Assembly: GCA_947176505.1 (NCBI GenBank)
Contig: CAMWQW010000003.1
Coordinates: 1-64,000, forward strand
Length of the DNA stretch: 64,000 nucleotides
From: an uncultured Lachnospiraceae bacterium
Lineage (GTDB): Bacteria > Bacillota > Clostridia > Lachnospirales > Lachnospiraceae
Reading direction: 5' to 3'
Shown here: piece after piece, positions 53,379 to 62,490 of the stretch
Numbering within the stretch: the first letter of the stretch is position 1
Layout: the number at the start of each line of letters is the position of its first letter
Translations under genes and position numbers: made by a program
The notes under the pieces: generated by a model
Database searches by the model: none
What the model was told of the DNA's origin: nothing
The model's input: only the letters and a program-made list of their open reading frames with translations

Positions 53379-53407
53379 ATTCTATCATCTTTCGCCAATC
53401 ATAGCAA
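53379..53407 (-). promoter_or_regulatory. Promoter of leader module D (aminotransferase gene)
   Basis: TTGCTA (53402-53407), 17 nt and TAGAAT (53379-53384), with an extended TGA, on the minus strand, lie just after the terminator of the alarmone-synthetase operon. It starts the glycan transcription unit that reads through hairpin D. Confidence 0.65.
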
Positions 53408-53442
53408 CTGTTTGATTTCTATATTTACTGCCGTCCATATGA

Positions 53443-53477
53443 TAGAAAGCCAACCTTGCTATTCGGTTGGCTTTCTA
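53443..53477 (-). terminator. Terminator of the RelA/SpoT-like operon
   Basis: A perfect stem of 12-13 bp (AGAAAGCCAACC / GGTTGGCTTTCT) with a 9-nt loop lies 17 nt after the stop of the 167-residue gene. The U tail is short, but the stem is strong and the position fits. Confidence 0.8.
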
Positions 53478-53493
53478 AAAAATGTATTCCTTA

Positions 53494-53997
53494 CTAGAAC
53501 ATTACATCTTTCTTTTTTAGGTGTTCATAATAATACGGCTCTAGCATTAATATCATGGACTCTTTTGTAATGTCCCTAAATCGAAACGAATATAATAATT
53601 CCCTGATATGTAATTTATTTATTCCATCTTCATCCGAAAAATCTTCATTATACTTCTTCAACAATGAAACATAGAGATGCAACGCAAACTTTTCATTAAT
53701 CCTTTCTGCGCTCACATCAATCGAATCGATCCATAAAGGACGTAGTTTTATAAACCAATAGCAGTACAGCGCAGTTTCCTTGTACTCTGAAGTAATCATT
53801 TCATTATGGAACACTTTAAAATAATGCTTTCTTTTATGCACTCTGACAATAATATCCCTCAAAGCATTTATATTTGTTTTAACCGACTCATACGGATATA
53901 AATCACTACTATCACAAAAATCATGTAACAGCTTATCTAAATCGCGTACTTCTTTCATAAATTCCTGTTCGGTCATCCATTTGTATTTTTCTGACAT
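53494..53997 (-). CDS. Hypothetical protein, third gene of the RelA/SpoT-like operon
   Basis: The 167-residue soluble protein is mostly helical, rich in charged and aromatic residues (LRPLWIDSIDVSAERINEKFALHLYVSLLKK). I recognise no family. GGAGG lies 12 nt before the ATG. It follows the 73-aa-frame gene by 24 nt and ends in a terminator, so it is co-transcribed with the alarmone synthetase. An antitoxin, sensor or accessory role is possible from context only. Confidence 0.7.
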   Translation of the reverse strand: MSEKYKWMTEQEFMKEVRDLDKLLHDFCDSSDLYPYESVKTNINALRDIIVRVHKRKHYFKVFHNEMITSEYKETALYCYWFIKLRPLWIDSIDVSAERINEKFALHLYVSLLKKYNEDFSDEDGINKLHIRELLYSFRFRDITKESMILMLEPYYYEHLKKKDVMF

Positions 53998-54021
53998 ATT
54001 AAAATCATGCCTCCAAGCTGT

Positions 54022-54219
54022 TTATTCATCCAAATCATTGTAAATCATATGCAAAAAATCCTTGTTTTCCTTCAACAGTCTATCACTAGACTCAACTAAC
54101 TGGGACAAGGTTGAAGCATCGTCAATTTTACTGTTTATATCTACTTGATCTTTACTATTGCGAAAAGCCTCTCGAATCTGCTCTTCATCATACCCAAAGT
54201 ACTGCTTTCTTTCATCCAT
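54022..54219 (-). CDS. Small acidic hypothetical protein, candidate antitoxin
   Basis: The 65-residue protein MDERKQYFGYDEEQIREAF... is acidic and helical. ATG 54219 has GGAGGGG 6 nt upstream and lies 16 nt after the stop of the alarmone-synthetase gene. Its size, charge and immediate coupling to a lone RelA/SpoT synthetase match the layout of toxSAS toxin-antitoxin pairs. No family was recognised, so this is positional inference. Confidence 0.65.
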   Translation of the reverse strand: MDERKQYFGYDEEQIREAFRNSKDQVDINSKIDDASTLSQLVESSDRLLKENKDFLHMIYNDLDE

Positions 54220-54235
54220 AGTCTTCCCCTCCGTC

Positions 54236-55258
54236 CTATACAATGCAGATATTGTGTTCTTTACATATTCTATCTATATCCACGCCAAATCTCTGATATA
54301 ACTCATAATTTTTTCTATTCATCTGATTCATAGACGGATTCCAAACTTTTGTAAAATATTGATTAGCATTAGCGATAATTAGTATATTTCGTATGATTCC
54401 GTCTAAAGATCTCCACCCGGTCTTTAGAATTTCTTTTTCATACTCCAAACGTACTAATCCATCTAATTCTTTTATTGTACTTAATCCAAACAACTTTAGT
54501 TCATTAAGGATCAAATCTATATCCCTAAATACTTGCGGTGATATATCCGGAAATTTCCAAGCCATAAATTTTTCCAATGACATCGAATTTATTTGGTACC
54601 TTAAGCATCCTCTTTCAATTTCCTGTTCTACTTTACTGACATACTTATCAAAGGATTCAACATATGCATCCATCTCCAAATCTGCCAATTCCAACATTCC
54701 CGCTAATAAATTCTTTCTTCGCTCCAAATCTTCAGGCAACTCACCTTCAAACTTATATCCTTTTTCATGAGTGATTTCGGACCATGTATGAGCAATCAGA
54801 CTTGTGACCTGAATTTCACATTTTAATGTTTCAAACTTCTTATTCTCTGGCATTCGAGCCCTATCTTCATCAAAAGATACTACATAATGATTGCCACGAT
54901 AGCCTACTTTGTCATTCCCCAAAGCATGTGTTTTATCAACAGAATTTTGAGTATCTATCTGAAAAATCTTTTCGATCACTCCTACAATATAAGGAATATC
55001 CTTTTTGCTATATGTTATGACTCTAACCCCTGCTAAATCGGTAATCTCACTATTTTCATTATATTTATCTTTTCGAAGTTTTTTTCTTAGACTTTCTATT
55101 TCTTTAGCGCGTTTAGAATAAGATGCAATTTTGATAGTCGGATGTTCTTGCCTTATGACTTCTTTAAGAATATTAAGAACCTGTTCTGCAAACTCCTCAT
55201 ACAAAATTCTTATATTAGAATACTGTCTGATTCGTTCTTCTACATATTGCTCATTCAT
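54236..55258 (-). CDS. RelA/SpoT-type (p)ppGpp synthetase-domain protein
   Basis: The 340-residue protein has a RelA/SpoT nucleotidyltransferase domain in its first ~220 residues: EITDLAGVRVITY with metal-binding Asp74, the G-loop-like GYRGNHYVV (Tyr120), and the catalytic-region CEIQVTSLIAHTWSEITHEKGYK with Glu148. There is no HD hydrolase domain and no TGS/ACT region, so it belongs with small alarmone synthetases. It carries an extra ~120-residue C-terminal part (DISPQVFRDIDLILNELKLFGL). It is transcribed from its own promoter with two small downstream genes. It could make (p)ppGpp or, like toxSAS/CapRel proteins, pyrophosphorylate another target such as tRNA. The sequence cannot decide. 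Confidence 0.85.
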   Translation of the reverse strand: MNEQYVEERIRQYSNIRILYEEFAEQVLNILKEVIRQEHPTIKIASYSKRAKEIESLRKKLRKDKYNENSEITDLAGVRVITYSKKDIPYIVGVIEKIFQIDTQNSVDKTHALGNDKVGYRGNHYVVSFDEDRARMPENKKFETLKCEIQVTSLIAHTWSEITHEKGYKFEGELPEDLERRKNLLAGMLELADLEMDAYVESFDKYVSKVEQEIERGCLRYQINSMSLEKFMAWKFPDISPQVFRDIDLILNELKLFGLSTIKELDGLVRLEYEKEILKTGWRSLDGIIRNILIIANANQYFTKVWNPSMNQMNRKNYELYQRFGVDIDRICKEHNICIV

Positions 55259-55311
55259 ATGTTACCCGCCTTCGATATCTTCTTGGATAATCATCAAAGA
55301 GAAGCCTAATT

Positions 55312-55340
55312 AGTATACCATACTACTACATTAAGTTCAA
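55312..55340 (-). promoter_or_regulatory. Promoter of the RelA/SpoT-like operon
   Basis: TTGAAC (55335-55340), 17 nt and TATACT (55312-55317), with an extended TGG just before the -10, on the minus strand. It lies about 55 nt upstream of the ATG in an AT-rich gap (55259-55500) that holds no other gene. Confidence 0.8.
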
Positions 55341-55500
55341 TCATATTTTGTCCGAAAAATATAATTTTATTCATGAAACAATCAACTACCAATTCTGCTC
55401 TTATATAAATACCTAGTAAACTATCCGCTTTTTTCATCTTTTTCTAATAATACCACTATATATTGAGCCATTCAATCTCATTCTACTATATTTTGTTATT

Positions 55501-56463
55501 TTACCTTCCACATTTCTCGATTCTCTCACGATTTGCATAGAAAGCTTTAATCGTTTTTTCTAACCCTGCGCGGAAATCAGTCTTTGCCCTAAAGCCAAAT
55601 TCCTTCTCTGCCTTACTTACATCTAATAATCTCCTGACCTGCCCGCCAAGTCCATTATCCAAATACTTAAATTCACCTTTATAGTTCATAAGCTCCTTCA
55701 AAATATCGGCAAGCTCCCGCATCTGAATTTCCTGCCCGCTTCCGATATTAACAGGTTCGCCGGATTCATACTTATCCGCCGCCATAATCACCGCCTCGGC
55801 AACATCTTCAATATAAATAAACTCCCTGCTCTCATAACCGGTTCCCCATACTTCCACGGCATTTTGCCCGTGGTCAATTGCATAAGCAATCTTTCTAATC
55901 AATGCGGGGATAACATGTGAATTTTTCAAATCAAAATCATCACCCGGACCATACATATTTACCGGCAGAAGATGAACAAAATGAAAACCATACTGTCTTT
56001 CATATGCTACGCATTGCGCTAAAAGCATCCTCTTTGTCAGTCCGTATGCATCGTTGCTGACTACCGGATAGCCGTTCCAAAGCTCTTCTTCCTTAAACGG
56101 GCACGGAGTAACAGCAGGATACTCACATACAGAACCTATTCCCACGAACTTGCCGACTCCATAATGATACGCTCCATGCACGGTATTCAAATTAATTAAC
56201 GTATTACTATAAAACTGCGACGCTGAATGTGAACTACTGTATCCGATTCCTCCGATGTCCGTTGCCGCATGAATGACAATGTCGATTTTTCCCCATTCGG
56301 AAAGACATTTTTCATACATTTTGTCGGTCGCTTCTTTACTCTCTAAATTATACTCTGCACTTCTCGGAACAAATACCTCGTTTCCTTGTGCTTCTAACTG
56401 ACTTACAATGTGCTTTCCTAAGAATCCTGCTCCACCTGTTACAATAATTTTTTTACCTGTCAA
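55501..56463 (-). CDS. GDP-L-fucose synthase-like NAD(P)-dependent SDR
   Basis: The 320-residue extended SDR has KKIIVTGGAGFLGKHIV, VIHAATDIGGI and the catalytic DAYGLTK. The GDP-fucose synthase-type segment NMYGPGDDFDLKNSHVIPALIRK is a strong family marker. Such enzymes epimerise and reduce GDP-4-keto-6-deoxymannose to GDP-fucose; some homologues act on GDP-4-keto-6-deoxyheptose. The next gene is a GT11 fucosyltransferase, which favours GDP-fucose, but the GDP-heptose pathway in this locus leaves the heptose variant open. No GMD dehydratase is in the window. TTG start with GGAGGAT upstream. Confidence 0.82.
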   Translation of the reverse strand: MTGKKIIVTGGAGFLGKHIVSQLEAQGNEVFVPRSAEYNLESKEATDKMYEKCLSEWGKIDIVIHAATDIGGIGYSSSHSASQFYSNTLINLNTVHGAYHYGVGKFVGIGSVCEYPAVTPCPFKEEELWNGYPVVSNDAYGLTKRMLLAQCVAYERQYGFHFVHLLPVNMYGPGDDFDLKNSHVIPALIRKIAYAIDHGQNAVEVWGTGYESREFIYIEDVAEAVIMAADKYESGEPVNIGSGQEIQMRELADILKELMNYKGEFKYLDNGLGGQVRRLLDVSKAEKEFGFRAKTDFRAGLEKTIKAFYANRERIEKCGR

Positions 56464-56476
56464 ACTTATATCCTCC

Positions 56477-57355
56477 CTACATCTTTATCCAATTTTCGCA
56501 CCAGATATCTTTCGTCGATTGGTTTACTTCCCATGCCTTCGGTGCAATGACTATCTTTTGCTCATTCCGGTTCAGCCATGCCGCCCACCAGCTAAAGCTG
56601 CTGTTTGCAATAATATTGTCCTTACACTCAGCCATCAATGCCATGTCTAAGTTACCAGTCATCAAATCACCACTGTCTTCAACTATCGTAATATTATCTC
56701 CCTCAAAATTTTGTTCTGCCCAAGGAATATCATTCGTAAAAATATAAAAATGAATATTTTCTCTTCTGTCCTGCATATATGTCATGGCATTTCTATAGTA
56801 GTCTAACGTTGTTGTCCCGTATATCTCCGGATGATTCAAATAATCACCTCGCCGTATATGCACGGAAACCGACTGTTTTCCTGCTATCTCTTCCAGCATT
56901 CTCTTCTGATAGTCTGTAAACAAATCCGGAAAACGATACATCTGCCGCACTTCTTCCTGCGCACCCGCAAAATACTTTTCCGACTGCCAATATCCGTTCA
57001 GATACACATCATCCAACTCCAATACATTTCTATCAAACACTGCCGTCGCTTTTTCCTCATAGCATTTGCACCTTTGCGGAAAAATACGGTACTCCCATCG
57101 CTTAAATAAGTTTCTGTTATCCCTGTCCTTTAAATATTCCAAAGCAGTTTCATTATCAATTACCGGATACTCAAAGCCAAACAAATCAATATTCGGTTCA
57201 ATTGCAAATACTGCCCTCTCCTTTTTTGCCTGCTCATCAAGACGATTATGTGACAAATCTACATAAACCGTCTTCCCCATTTTGATTAATTGTCTGTATA
57301 GTGCGAAACCAAACATTTGATTTCCAAAACGACCTTGTATATTAACAATTATCAT
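56477..57355 (-). CDS. GT11 alpha-1,2-fucosyltransferase-like protein
   Basis: The 292-residue protein begins MIIVNIQGRFGNQMFGFALY, the GNQ motif of GT11. It has the donor-binding VSVHIRRGDYLNHPE near residue 165 and the late IIANSSFSWWAAWLN. These are the three conserved GT11 regions. It transfers L-fucose (or a GDP-6-deoxysugar) to a growing glycan on the cytoplasmic side. The ATG lies 3 nt after the stop of the ABC flippase gene, so the genes are co-translated. Confidence 0.88.
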   Translation of the reverse strand: MIIVNIQGRFGNQMFGFALYRQLIKMGKTVYVDLSHNRLDEQAKKERAVFAIEPNIDLFGFEYPVIDNETALEYLKDRDNRNLFKRWEYRIFPQRCKCYEEKATAVFDRNVLELDDVYLNGYWQSEKYFAGAQEEVRQMYRFPDLFTDYQKRMLEEIAGKQSVSVHIRRGDYLNHPEIYGTTTLDYYRNAMTYMQDRRENIHFYIFTNDIPWAEQNFEGDNITIVEDSGDLMTGNLDMALMAECKDNIIANSSFSWWAAWLNRNEQKIVIAPKAWEVNQSTKDIWCENWIKM

Positions 57356-57358
57356 CTC

Positions 57359-59158
57359 TTACTTTCCCTTCAAGACCTCTTCCTTCTCTCTTAATATAGC
57401 ATGTCCGTCAGCAATTTCATATATTCTGTTGCACTTTCTGATTGTCGTCAGTCTGTGTGCAACAATAATAAGCGTTTTATGTCCCTGCAGAGCCTCTATA
57501 GATTCCATAACGGCACTTTCCGTCTCATTATCCAGCGCAGAGGTTGCTTCATCAAGAACAAGAATATCCGGATTATAATAGAGTGCTCGGGCAATAGCTA
57601 TTCGCTGCCTCTGTCCACCCGAAAACTTAACGCCGCGTTCCCCTACGACTGTATCCAGTCCATTTGTCAAGTTCTGCACAAACTCCTTTAGCTGTGCCTG
57701 CTCTAACGCGCTCCAAACCATTTCGTCATTGATTTCTTCCTGACGAATTCCGAATGCTATATTGTTTCGTATCGAATCATCCACCAGAAATACCACCTGC
57801 GGCACATAACCGATTAAACGGCTCCATTTCCGTGGAATTGTCTCAATTCCTATGCCGTCTACTGATACGGTTCCCCTTTCCGGATGGAGTAATCCCATAA
57901 TCACATCCGCTAAGGTCGTTTTACCTGCACCCGAAGCGCCAATCAGGGCAACCGAGTCTCCTTTCTCAATTGTAATTGACACATCCTGCAGAACATATTT
58001 ATCCGAACGCGGATATTTCCAACAGATATTCCTTACTTCTACCCTGTCATGAAATGAGTACTCTTCATCAGATTGACTTTCAACTTCCTTATTAATCTGT
58101 CTGTCAATAATCTGTCGGTATTCCTCCACTGCATGTAATTCATCCGATACCGCTTCTGCCGTAGGACGATAGTACACAACATTATTTAAATAGCCTGTCA
58201 TTCGTGAGACAGACGGCAGGATACGAAATGCTGCAACCGCAAATACGCTAAGTTTAGGTACAAATTCTTCCACTGCAACTCCCGATGCCAGTCGAAAGCA
58301 TACCACCAGAATAAGCCCGATAATACAGACTGTTTCAATCAATCTCTCCGGTAATGCGCTAATTGTTTCAAATGATACCTCTAGTTTACGCTGCTCTTCA
58401 TAAGCCTCCTCATATGCTTCCACAAAACACTCTGCCCGCTGCATAACCTGTACTTCTTTATAACCATTCACCGCCTGATAAGCGCACTTTGTGCGTTCTG
58501 CATTGGCATCTCTCTGTTTCGTCCCGATTTTACTCAGACGATTCTTGAAGAAAAAAGTAATACCAAAGAAGCAGAGTCCGGCAATCAACAATATTTGTAA
58601 CGCCATAACAGCATCTACAAAAATAGTAAAAATACCAATCAACACCACCGTAAAAAATTCCGAAAAAAATTTAAACCCATTTTGCAGTATTTCTAACACC
58701 CCAAATACATCTGTAGATAATGTTCGTATAATTTCTGCGCTGTTTATATCCAGAAAATATACATAGGGTCTTTTCATATAAGATGCCAGCATTTTGGTCG
58801 ATAAATTTTTCTGAAATCTCCAACGAAATTTGGACTGTATCCGAGAAGATGCAAACAAATACACATTTTTAATCACATACACTAACGAAATAAATATACC
58901 ACAAAGATAAACAATACTGTATGTATCTTTCAAGTTTAGTGTTTTTACTATAATAGCGATATACCACTTATTCACTAATTCCTGCGGCTCCATAATGGAC
59001 TGGATAAATGGTAAAATCGCTGAAACACCCAAAGTTTCAAATAATGCTCCGCCAATGATCAATATAAAAATGAAAAATGCCTGCTTTTTTTGCCTCTCCG
59101 TCATAATGTAACGGAGTTGATTCCACATCCGGATCACTGTTCCAAAGTCTTTAAGCAT
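57359..59158 (-). CDS. ABC half-transporter flippase, PglK/MsbA-like
   Basis: The 599-residue protein has an N-terminal six-helix exporter domain (1-~330) fused to an ATPase: Walker A GASGAGKTTLADVIMG, signature FSGGQRQRIAIARAL, Walker B DILVLDEATSALD, and the switch His in IVAHRLTTI. The opening GALFETLGVSAILPFI fits PglK-type lipid-linked oligosaccharide flippases. It probably moves the lipid-linked repeat unit across the membrane, and is the only flippase candidate in the window. AGGAA lies before the ATG. Confidence 0.87.
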   Translation of the reverse strand: MLKDFGTVIRMWNQLRYIMTERQKKQAFFIFILIIGGALFETLGVSAILPFIQSIMEPQELVNKWYIAIIVKTLNLKDTYSIVYLCGIFISLVYVIKNVYLFASSRIQSKFRWRFQKNLSTKMLASYMKRPYVYFLDINSAEIIRTLSTDVFGVLEILQNGFKFFSEFFTVVLIGIFTIFVDAVMALQILLIAGLCFFGITFFFKNRLSKIGTKQRDANAERTKCAYQAVNGYKEVQVMQRAECFVEAYEEAYEEQRKLEVSFETISALPERLIETVCIIGLILVVCFRLASGVAVEEFVPKLSVFAVAAFRILPSVSRMTGYLNNVVYYRPTAEAVSDELHAVEEYRQIIDRQINKEVESQSDEEYSFHDRVEVRNICWKYPRSDKYVLQDVSITIEKGDSVALIGASGAGKTTLADVIMGLLHPERGTVSVDGIGIETIPRKWSRLIGYVPQVVFLVDDSIRNNIAFGIRQEEINDEMVWSALEQAQLKEFVQNLTNGLDTVVGERGVKFSGGQRQRIAIARALYYNPDILVLDEATSALDNETESAVMESIEALQGHKTLIIVAHRLTTIRKCNRIYEIADGHAILREKEEVLKGK

Positions 59159-59172
59159 CTATCTATTCCTTC

Positions 59173-60168
59173 CTAACGATTTCCTCGGAGCATTCCGACT
59201 GCCTTATGCATACCGATGTTGATCCGGATTCTTATTTTATCATATAAAGCGTTTTGATATACAAATCCAAACCGTTCCCAATATCTGTTAAAGCTATAGA
59301 CATGATTTGCAGTGTAGAACAAACGCATTCTTTGTTCTAACGCCCGATATGAGTCTCTCGGATTATTCCATATACTGCAAATTTTGCATATGATGTCTTC
59401 CCTATGTGCTATCTCCTCTTCCGTCAATCCGCCTCTGAAAAATGCCCCTGCCACATCATACTCGATATGATGCTTCGCTAAATATTCTTTATTCAAAGCA
59501 TCATTGACACCGCCCAACGTATCGCCATAGACAGCGCTGGCGCTCTCGCCGTGTAGTCTGTACACAAGAAGATATTCTTTCAAATTCGCACAAGGAAACC
59601 GCTCTACAACACGTTTCCACAATTCAAAATCTTCACTGTATGGAGTGTTACGATAAAACAAGTTTTCCCGCAGGAAAACTTCTCTGCGCCACATCACGGT
59701 AGGATGTCCAAAAGGATTGCCCAGCATACACTCGAATCGAATACTACCTGCATCGGTAAAATATCCCCTGTCATCCATATGCCCGTCATCATACAACCCT
59801 TTCATAGCCGTACCGCACATCACAATATCCGGGTGCCTGTCCAGATATTTCACCTGTTTCTCGAAGCGCTTCGGCATACTGATATCATCTGCATCCATTC
59901 TTGCAATGTATTCGCCCTTGGCTGTTTTCATACCAAGATTCAAAGACTCTGCCAGACCAAGCTTACTTTCCTTATTCTCAATCACGCGTATTCTCTGATC
60001 CGCCTTCTTACTTTCCACGATGTCCCTGCTTGCCGCATTGCTTCCGTACTCAAGCAGTATCAGCAGTTCAAAATCCCGAAATGTCTGATTCAGTATACTG
60101 TCAATGGCTTCTTCAAGAAACCGTTCTCCGTTATATACCGGAAACAACACACTCACTTTAGGCTGCAT
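59173..60168 (-). CDS. GT2 glycosyltransferase
   Basis: The 331-residue GT-A family 2 enzyme has KVSVLFPVYNGERFLEEAIDSIL, the DxD-type ARMDADDISMPKRFEKQ (about 92-108) and the catalytic SEDFELWKR region (about 178). There is no membrane helix. GGAG lies upstream of the ATG. It adds one sugar of the repeat unit. The unusual ILLEYGSNAAS at 36-46 replaces the common I(V)DDGS loop, so donor binding may differ. Confidence 0.88.
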   Translation of the reverse strand: MQPKVSVLFPVYNGERFLEEAIDSILNQTFRDFELLILLEYGSNAASRDIVESKKADQRIRVIENKESKLGLAESLNLGMKTAKGEYIARMDADDISMPKRFEKQVKYLDRHPDIVMCGTAMKGLYDDGHMDDRGYFTDAGSIRFECMLGNPFGHPTVMWRREVFLRENLFYRNTPYSEDFELWKRVVERFPCANLKEYLLVYRLHGESASAVYGDTLGGVNDALNKEYLAKHHIEYDVAGAFFRGGLTEEEIAHREDIICKICSIWNNPRDSYRALEQRMRLFYTANHVYSFNRYWERFGFVYQNALYDKIRIRINIGMHKAVGMLRGNR

Positions 60169-60191
60169 ACTATTTGTTCTCCATCATCTAT

Positions 60192-61358
60192 CTACTTAGA
60201 ATCTTTACATGCCAAATCATAGAAAATCTGCATATACTGCCTGCTGATATGGCTGATTTCAAACTTGTTTTCTGCATATTCTTTAATTGCCGCAGTATCA
60301 AATTCTTTGTATTTGCGAATCATCTCTTCCAGACCATCCGCAAGCGCCTGTGTGCTTCCTTTATCTACGACAATGGCTGTGTCGTTTGTAACGAGCGAAT
60401 TAGCCCCGCCCGATTTTGTGACCAGCACGGGCTTACCAAGCAGCATCGCCTCCTGCACGGACACGCCGGAGCATTCCAGAATACTCGATGATACAAAGAA
60501 GTCCATCTGACTGACAATCTCATATACTTTGTCTCTCGGGCAGTCACCATAGAAGATACATTCCTTTTCAATCCCGAGTTCTTTCGCCATCTGCATATAA
60601 TGCTCTCTATATTCACCATCGCCGATAATATGCAGTACTGCCGAACACCCCTTGTCCAGAATCTGCCGCATGGCTGGAAGAAGAAACTGATATCCTTTGA
60701 TATCAATGCTGTAGAAGAGTCCTACAATTACAATATTGGTAACCCCTTCCACACGGTAGTTTTGACTCTTATCAGATACAATATCCGCCGGCTGAATGCC
60801 GTTATACACAACATCAAATTGTAATTTAGGGAAAAACTGCTGCAAATTATTCTTCAGATTCTCCGAACAACATGCAATATAATCACAGCGTTCATACACG
60901 TATTTTGAAATATAATAACCCACCTTGCCCGCCAAAGACACCTCCGTGGAAGAGTGTTCCATGAGAACAAGCGGAATATGATAAAATCTGCTTAAAAAAG
61001 CTGCATACTTTCCTGCCTCAACAGCCACATGCGCAAAGATAATATCCGGTTGGAATTCTTTCCTGATTTTACGAAATGATCGAAAAATGCGAACACGGTT
61101 CCTGAGCCGCTCCTTAGGATGAAACTGACTACGATAAGTGAACACTCCTCTGTCTTCATGCCTAACCATCTCTTCTTCAAGCGTCCGATCAAACGGATAA
61201 TAAACCGCTACGTTACAATATTTCTGAAAATCAACTGCCTGCTCATAATGAAAAATACCGGTAGTTACATTATCACGCCTATAGCTGAAATACCAGCTCG
61301 GCATAATGAGTATATTCAGTTTTCTTCTTTCACCATAGTCCTTACCGGTATCAGCCAT
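60192..61358 (-). CDS. GT4-type glycosyltransferase
   Basis: The 388-residue GT-B enzyme has LNILIMPSWYFSYRRDNVTTGIFHY at the start. In the C-terminal half it has IVGLFYSIDIKGYQFLLPA and FVSSSILECSGVSVQEAMLLGKPVLVT, the E-x7-E donor-binding motif of GT4 enzymes. A region of the N-terminal domain (VLMEHSSTEVSL) is typical of capsule and LPS transferases. It adds one sugar of the repeat unit; the specificity is unknown. Confidence 0.88.
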   Translation of the reverse strand: MADTGKDYGERRKLNILIMPSWYFSYRRDNVTTGIFHYEQAVDFQKYCNVAVYYPFDRTLEEEMVRHEDRGVFTYRSQFHPKERLRNRVRIFRSFRKIRKEFQPDIIFAHVAVEAGKYAAFLSRFYHIPLVLMEHSSTEVSLAGKVGYYISKYVYERCDYIACCSENLKNNLQQFFPKLQFDVVYNGIQPADIVSDKSQNYRVEGVTNIVIVGLFYSIDIKGYQFLLPAMRQILDKGCSAVLHIIGDGEYREHYMQMAKELGIEKECIFYGDCPRDKVYEIVSQMDFFVSSSILECSGVSVQEAMLLGKPVLVTKSGGANSLVTNDTAIVVDKGSTQALADGLEEMIRKYKEFDTAAIKEYAENKFEISHISRQYMQIFYDLACKDSK

Positions 61359-61374
61359 TTACATTGTTTCCTTC

Positions 61375-62487
61375 TTATAATGATTTCCCAAACGCTTTCA
61401 CTCTGTCAATAATCTGGTCTACATCATCCATGGACAGACTCGGATGCAGCGGGATATTCAATCCTGTCTCGTTCAGAATCTCGCTGTTTGGCAATTTTGC
61501 CGTACTCTGATACAGCGGATTTAAATGCAACGGATGATAGCGGAGAGTCGTGTAGATGCCCTCGTCAAACAGCTTCTTAGCCATTGCATCACGTTTGGGC
61601 ACACGAATAAAGTAGGTAAAGTACGAATGTTTGTCTCCCTGCGCCTCATTTGCGTCAAGCGGCGTCTCTATCCAGTCCACTGCGCGGAACGCATCTTGAT
61701 AAATATCCCATATTTTCTTACGGTATGCCTGTAATTCATCAAGCTTCCCAATCTGCGCCAATCCGATACCGGCAGCAATATCGGACGGATTCATCTTGAT
61801 AAAAGGCTCCACGATATTGTATTCCCACCAACGATCCTTACCATGTGTGGATGCTTCAAATCCGGATTTACCGATGCCGCAGTAACGTAAAATATCCGCA
61901 CGCTCAATCTTCTTAGGGTCTTTGGTCACAACACCGCCACCCTCGCCGATAGAGAGATTCTTGACTGCATCAAAACTGTATACGCCTGCATCACCGACAG
62001 TTCCGCACGGCTTTCCTTTATACAATGAATCAACCGCATGACACGCATCCTCAATCACCGGATAACCTAATTCTATAATCGGGTCTAAGTCCACCGGAAG
62101 ACCTGCATAATGAACAATCATAATAGCGCTCGTGTTCTCTGTAATATGAGGTTTGATCGTCTCTGCCGTAACATTCTGGGACTCCAGATCCACATCGCAG
62201 AATACCGGAACGCAGCCTGCCAGCATAATTACCTGTGCACAGGATACCCATGTGAAGGAAGGTACGATAACCTCACTTCCCTTCGGGAGTTCCAGTAATG
62301 TGAGCGCCATATAGAGTCCGTTGGAACCACTGTCCACCAGCACAAATTTATCTTTATGGAGTCTTTCTGCCATTTTTGCCTCAAAAGCTTTTGTCTTTGG
62401 ACCCATTCCCATCCATTGGTTGTTAATACTGTCCGCAATCTGTTCGATTTCTTCTTGTCCAACTTTAGAACCAAAAACATTAATCAT
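61375..62487 (-). CDS. DegT/DnrJ/EryC1 sugar aminotransferase
   Basis: The 370-residue PLP enzyme has LVDSGSNGLYMALTLL, VPSFTWVSCAQVIML, VIEDACHAVDSLYKG and the Schiff-base lysine in SFDAVKNLSIGEGGG. The upstream GNAT stop is 3 nt before the start codon and GAGGAGGAG lies within it, so the two enzymes are coupled. A keto sugar would be aminated and then N-acylated. The lysine motif places it with 4-aminohexose enzymes of the perosamine/ArnB type rather than FdtB. Confidence 0.85.
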   Translation of the reverse strand: MINVFGSKVGQEEIEQIADSINNQWMGMGPKTKAFEAKMAERLHKDKFVLVDSGSNGLYMALTLLELPKGSEVIVPSFTWVSCAQVIMLAGCVPVFCDVDLESQNVTAETIKPHITENTSAIMIVHYAGLPVDLDPIIELGYPVIEDACHAVDSLYKGKPCGTVGDAGVYSFDAVKNLSIGEGGGVVTKDPKKIERADILRYCGIGKSGFEASTHGKDRWWEYNIVEPFIKMNPSDIAAGIGLAQIGKLDELQAYRKKIWDIYQDAFRAVDWIETPLDANEAQGDKHSYFTYFIRVPKRDAMAKKLFDEGIYTTLRYHPLHLNPLYQSTAKLPNSEILNETGLNIPLHPSLSMDDVDQIIDRVKAFGKSL

Positions 62488-62490
62488 AAT

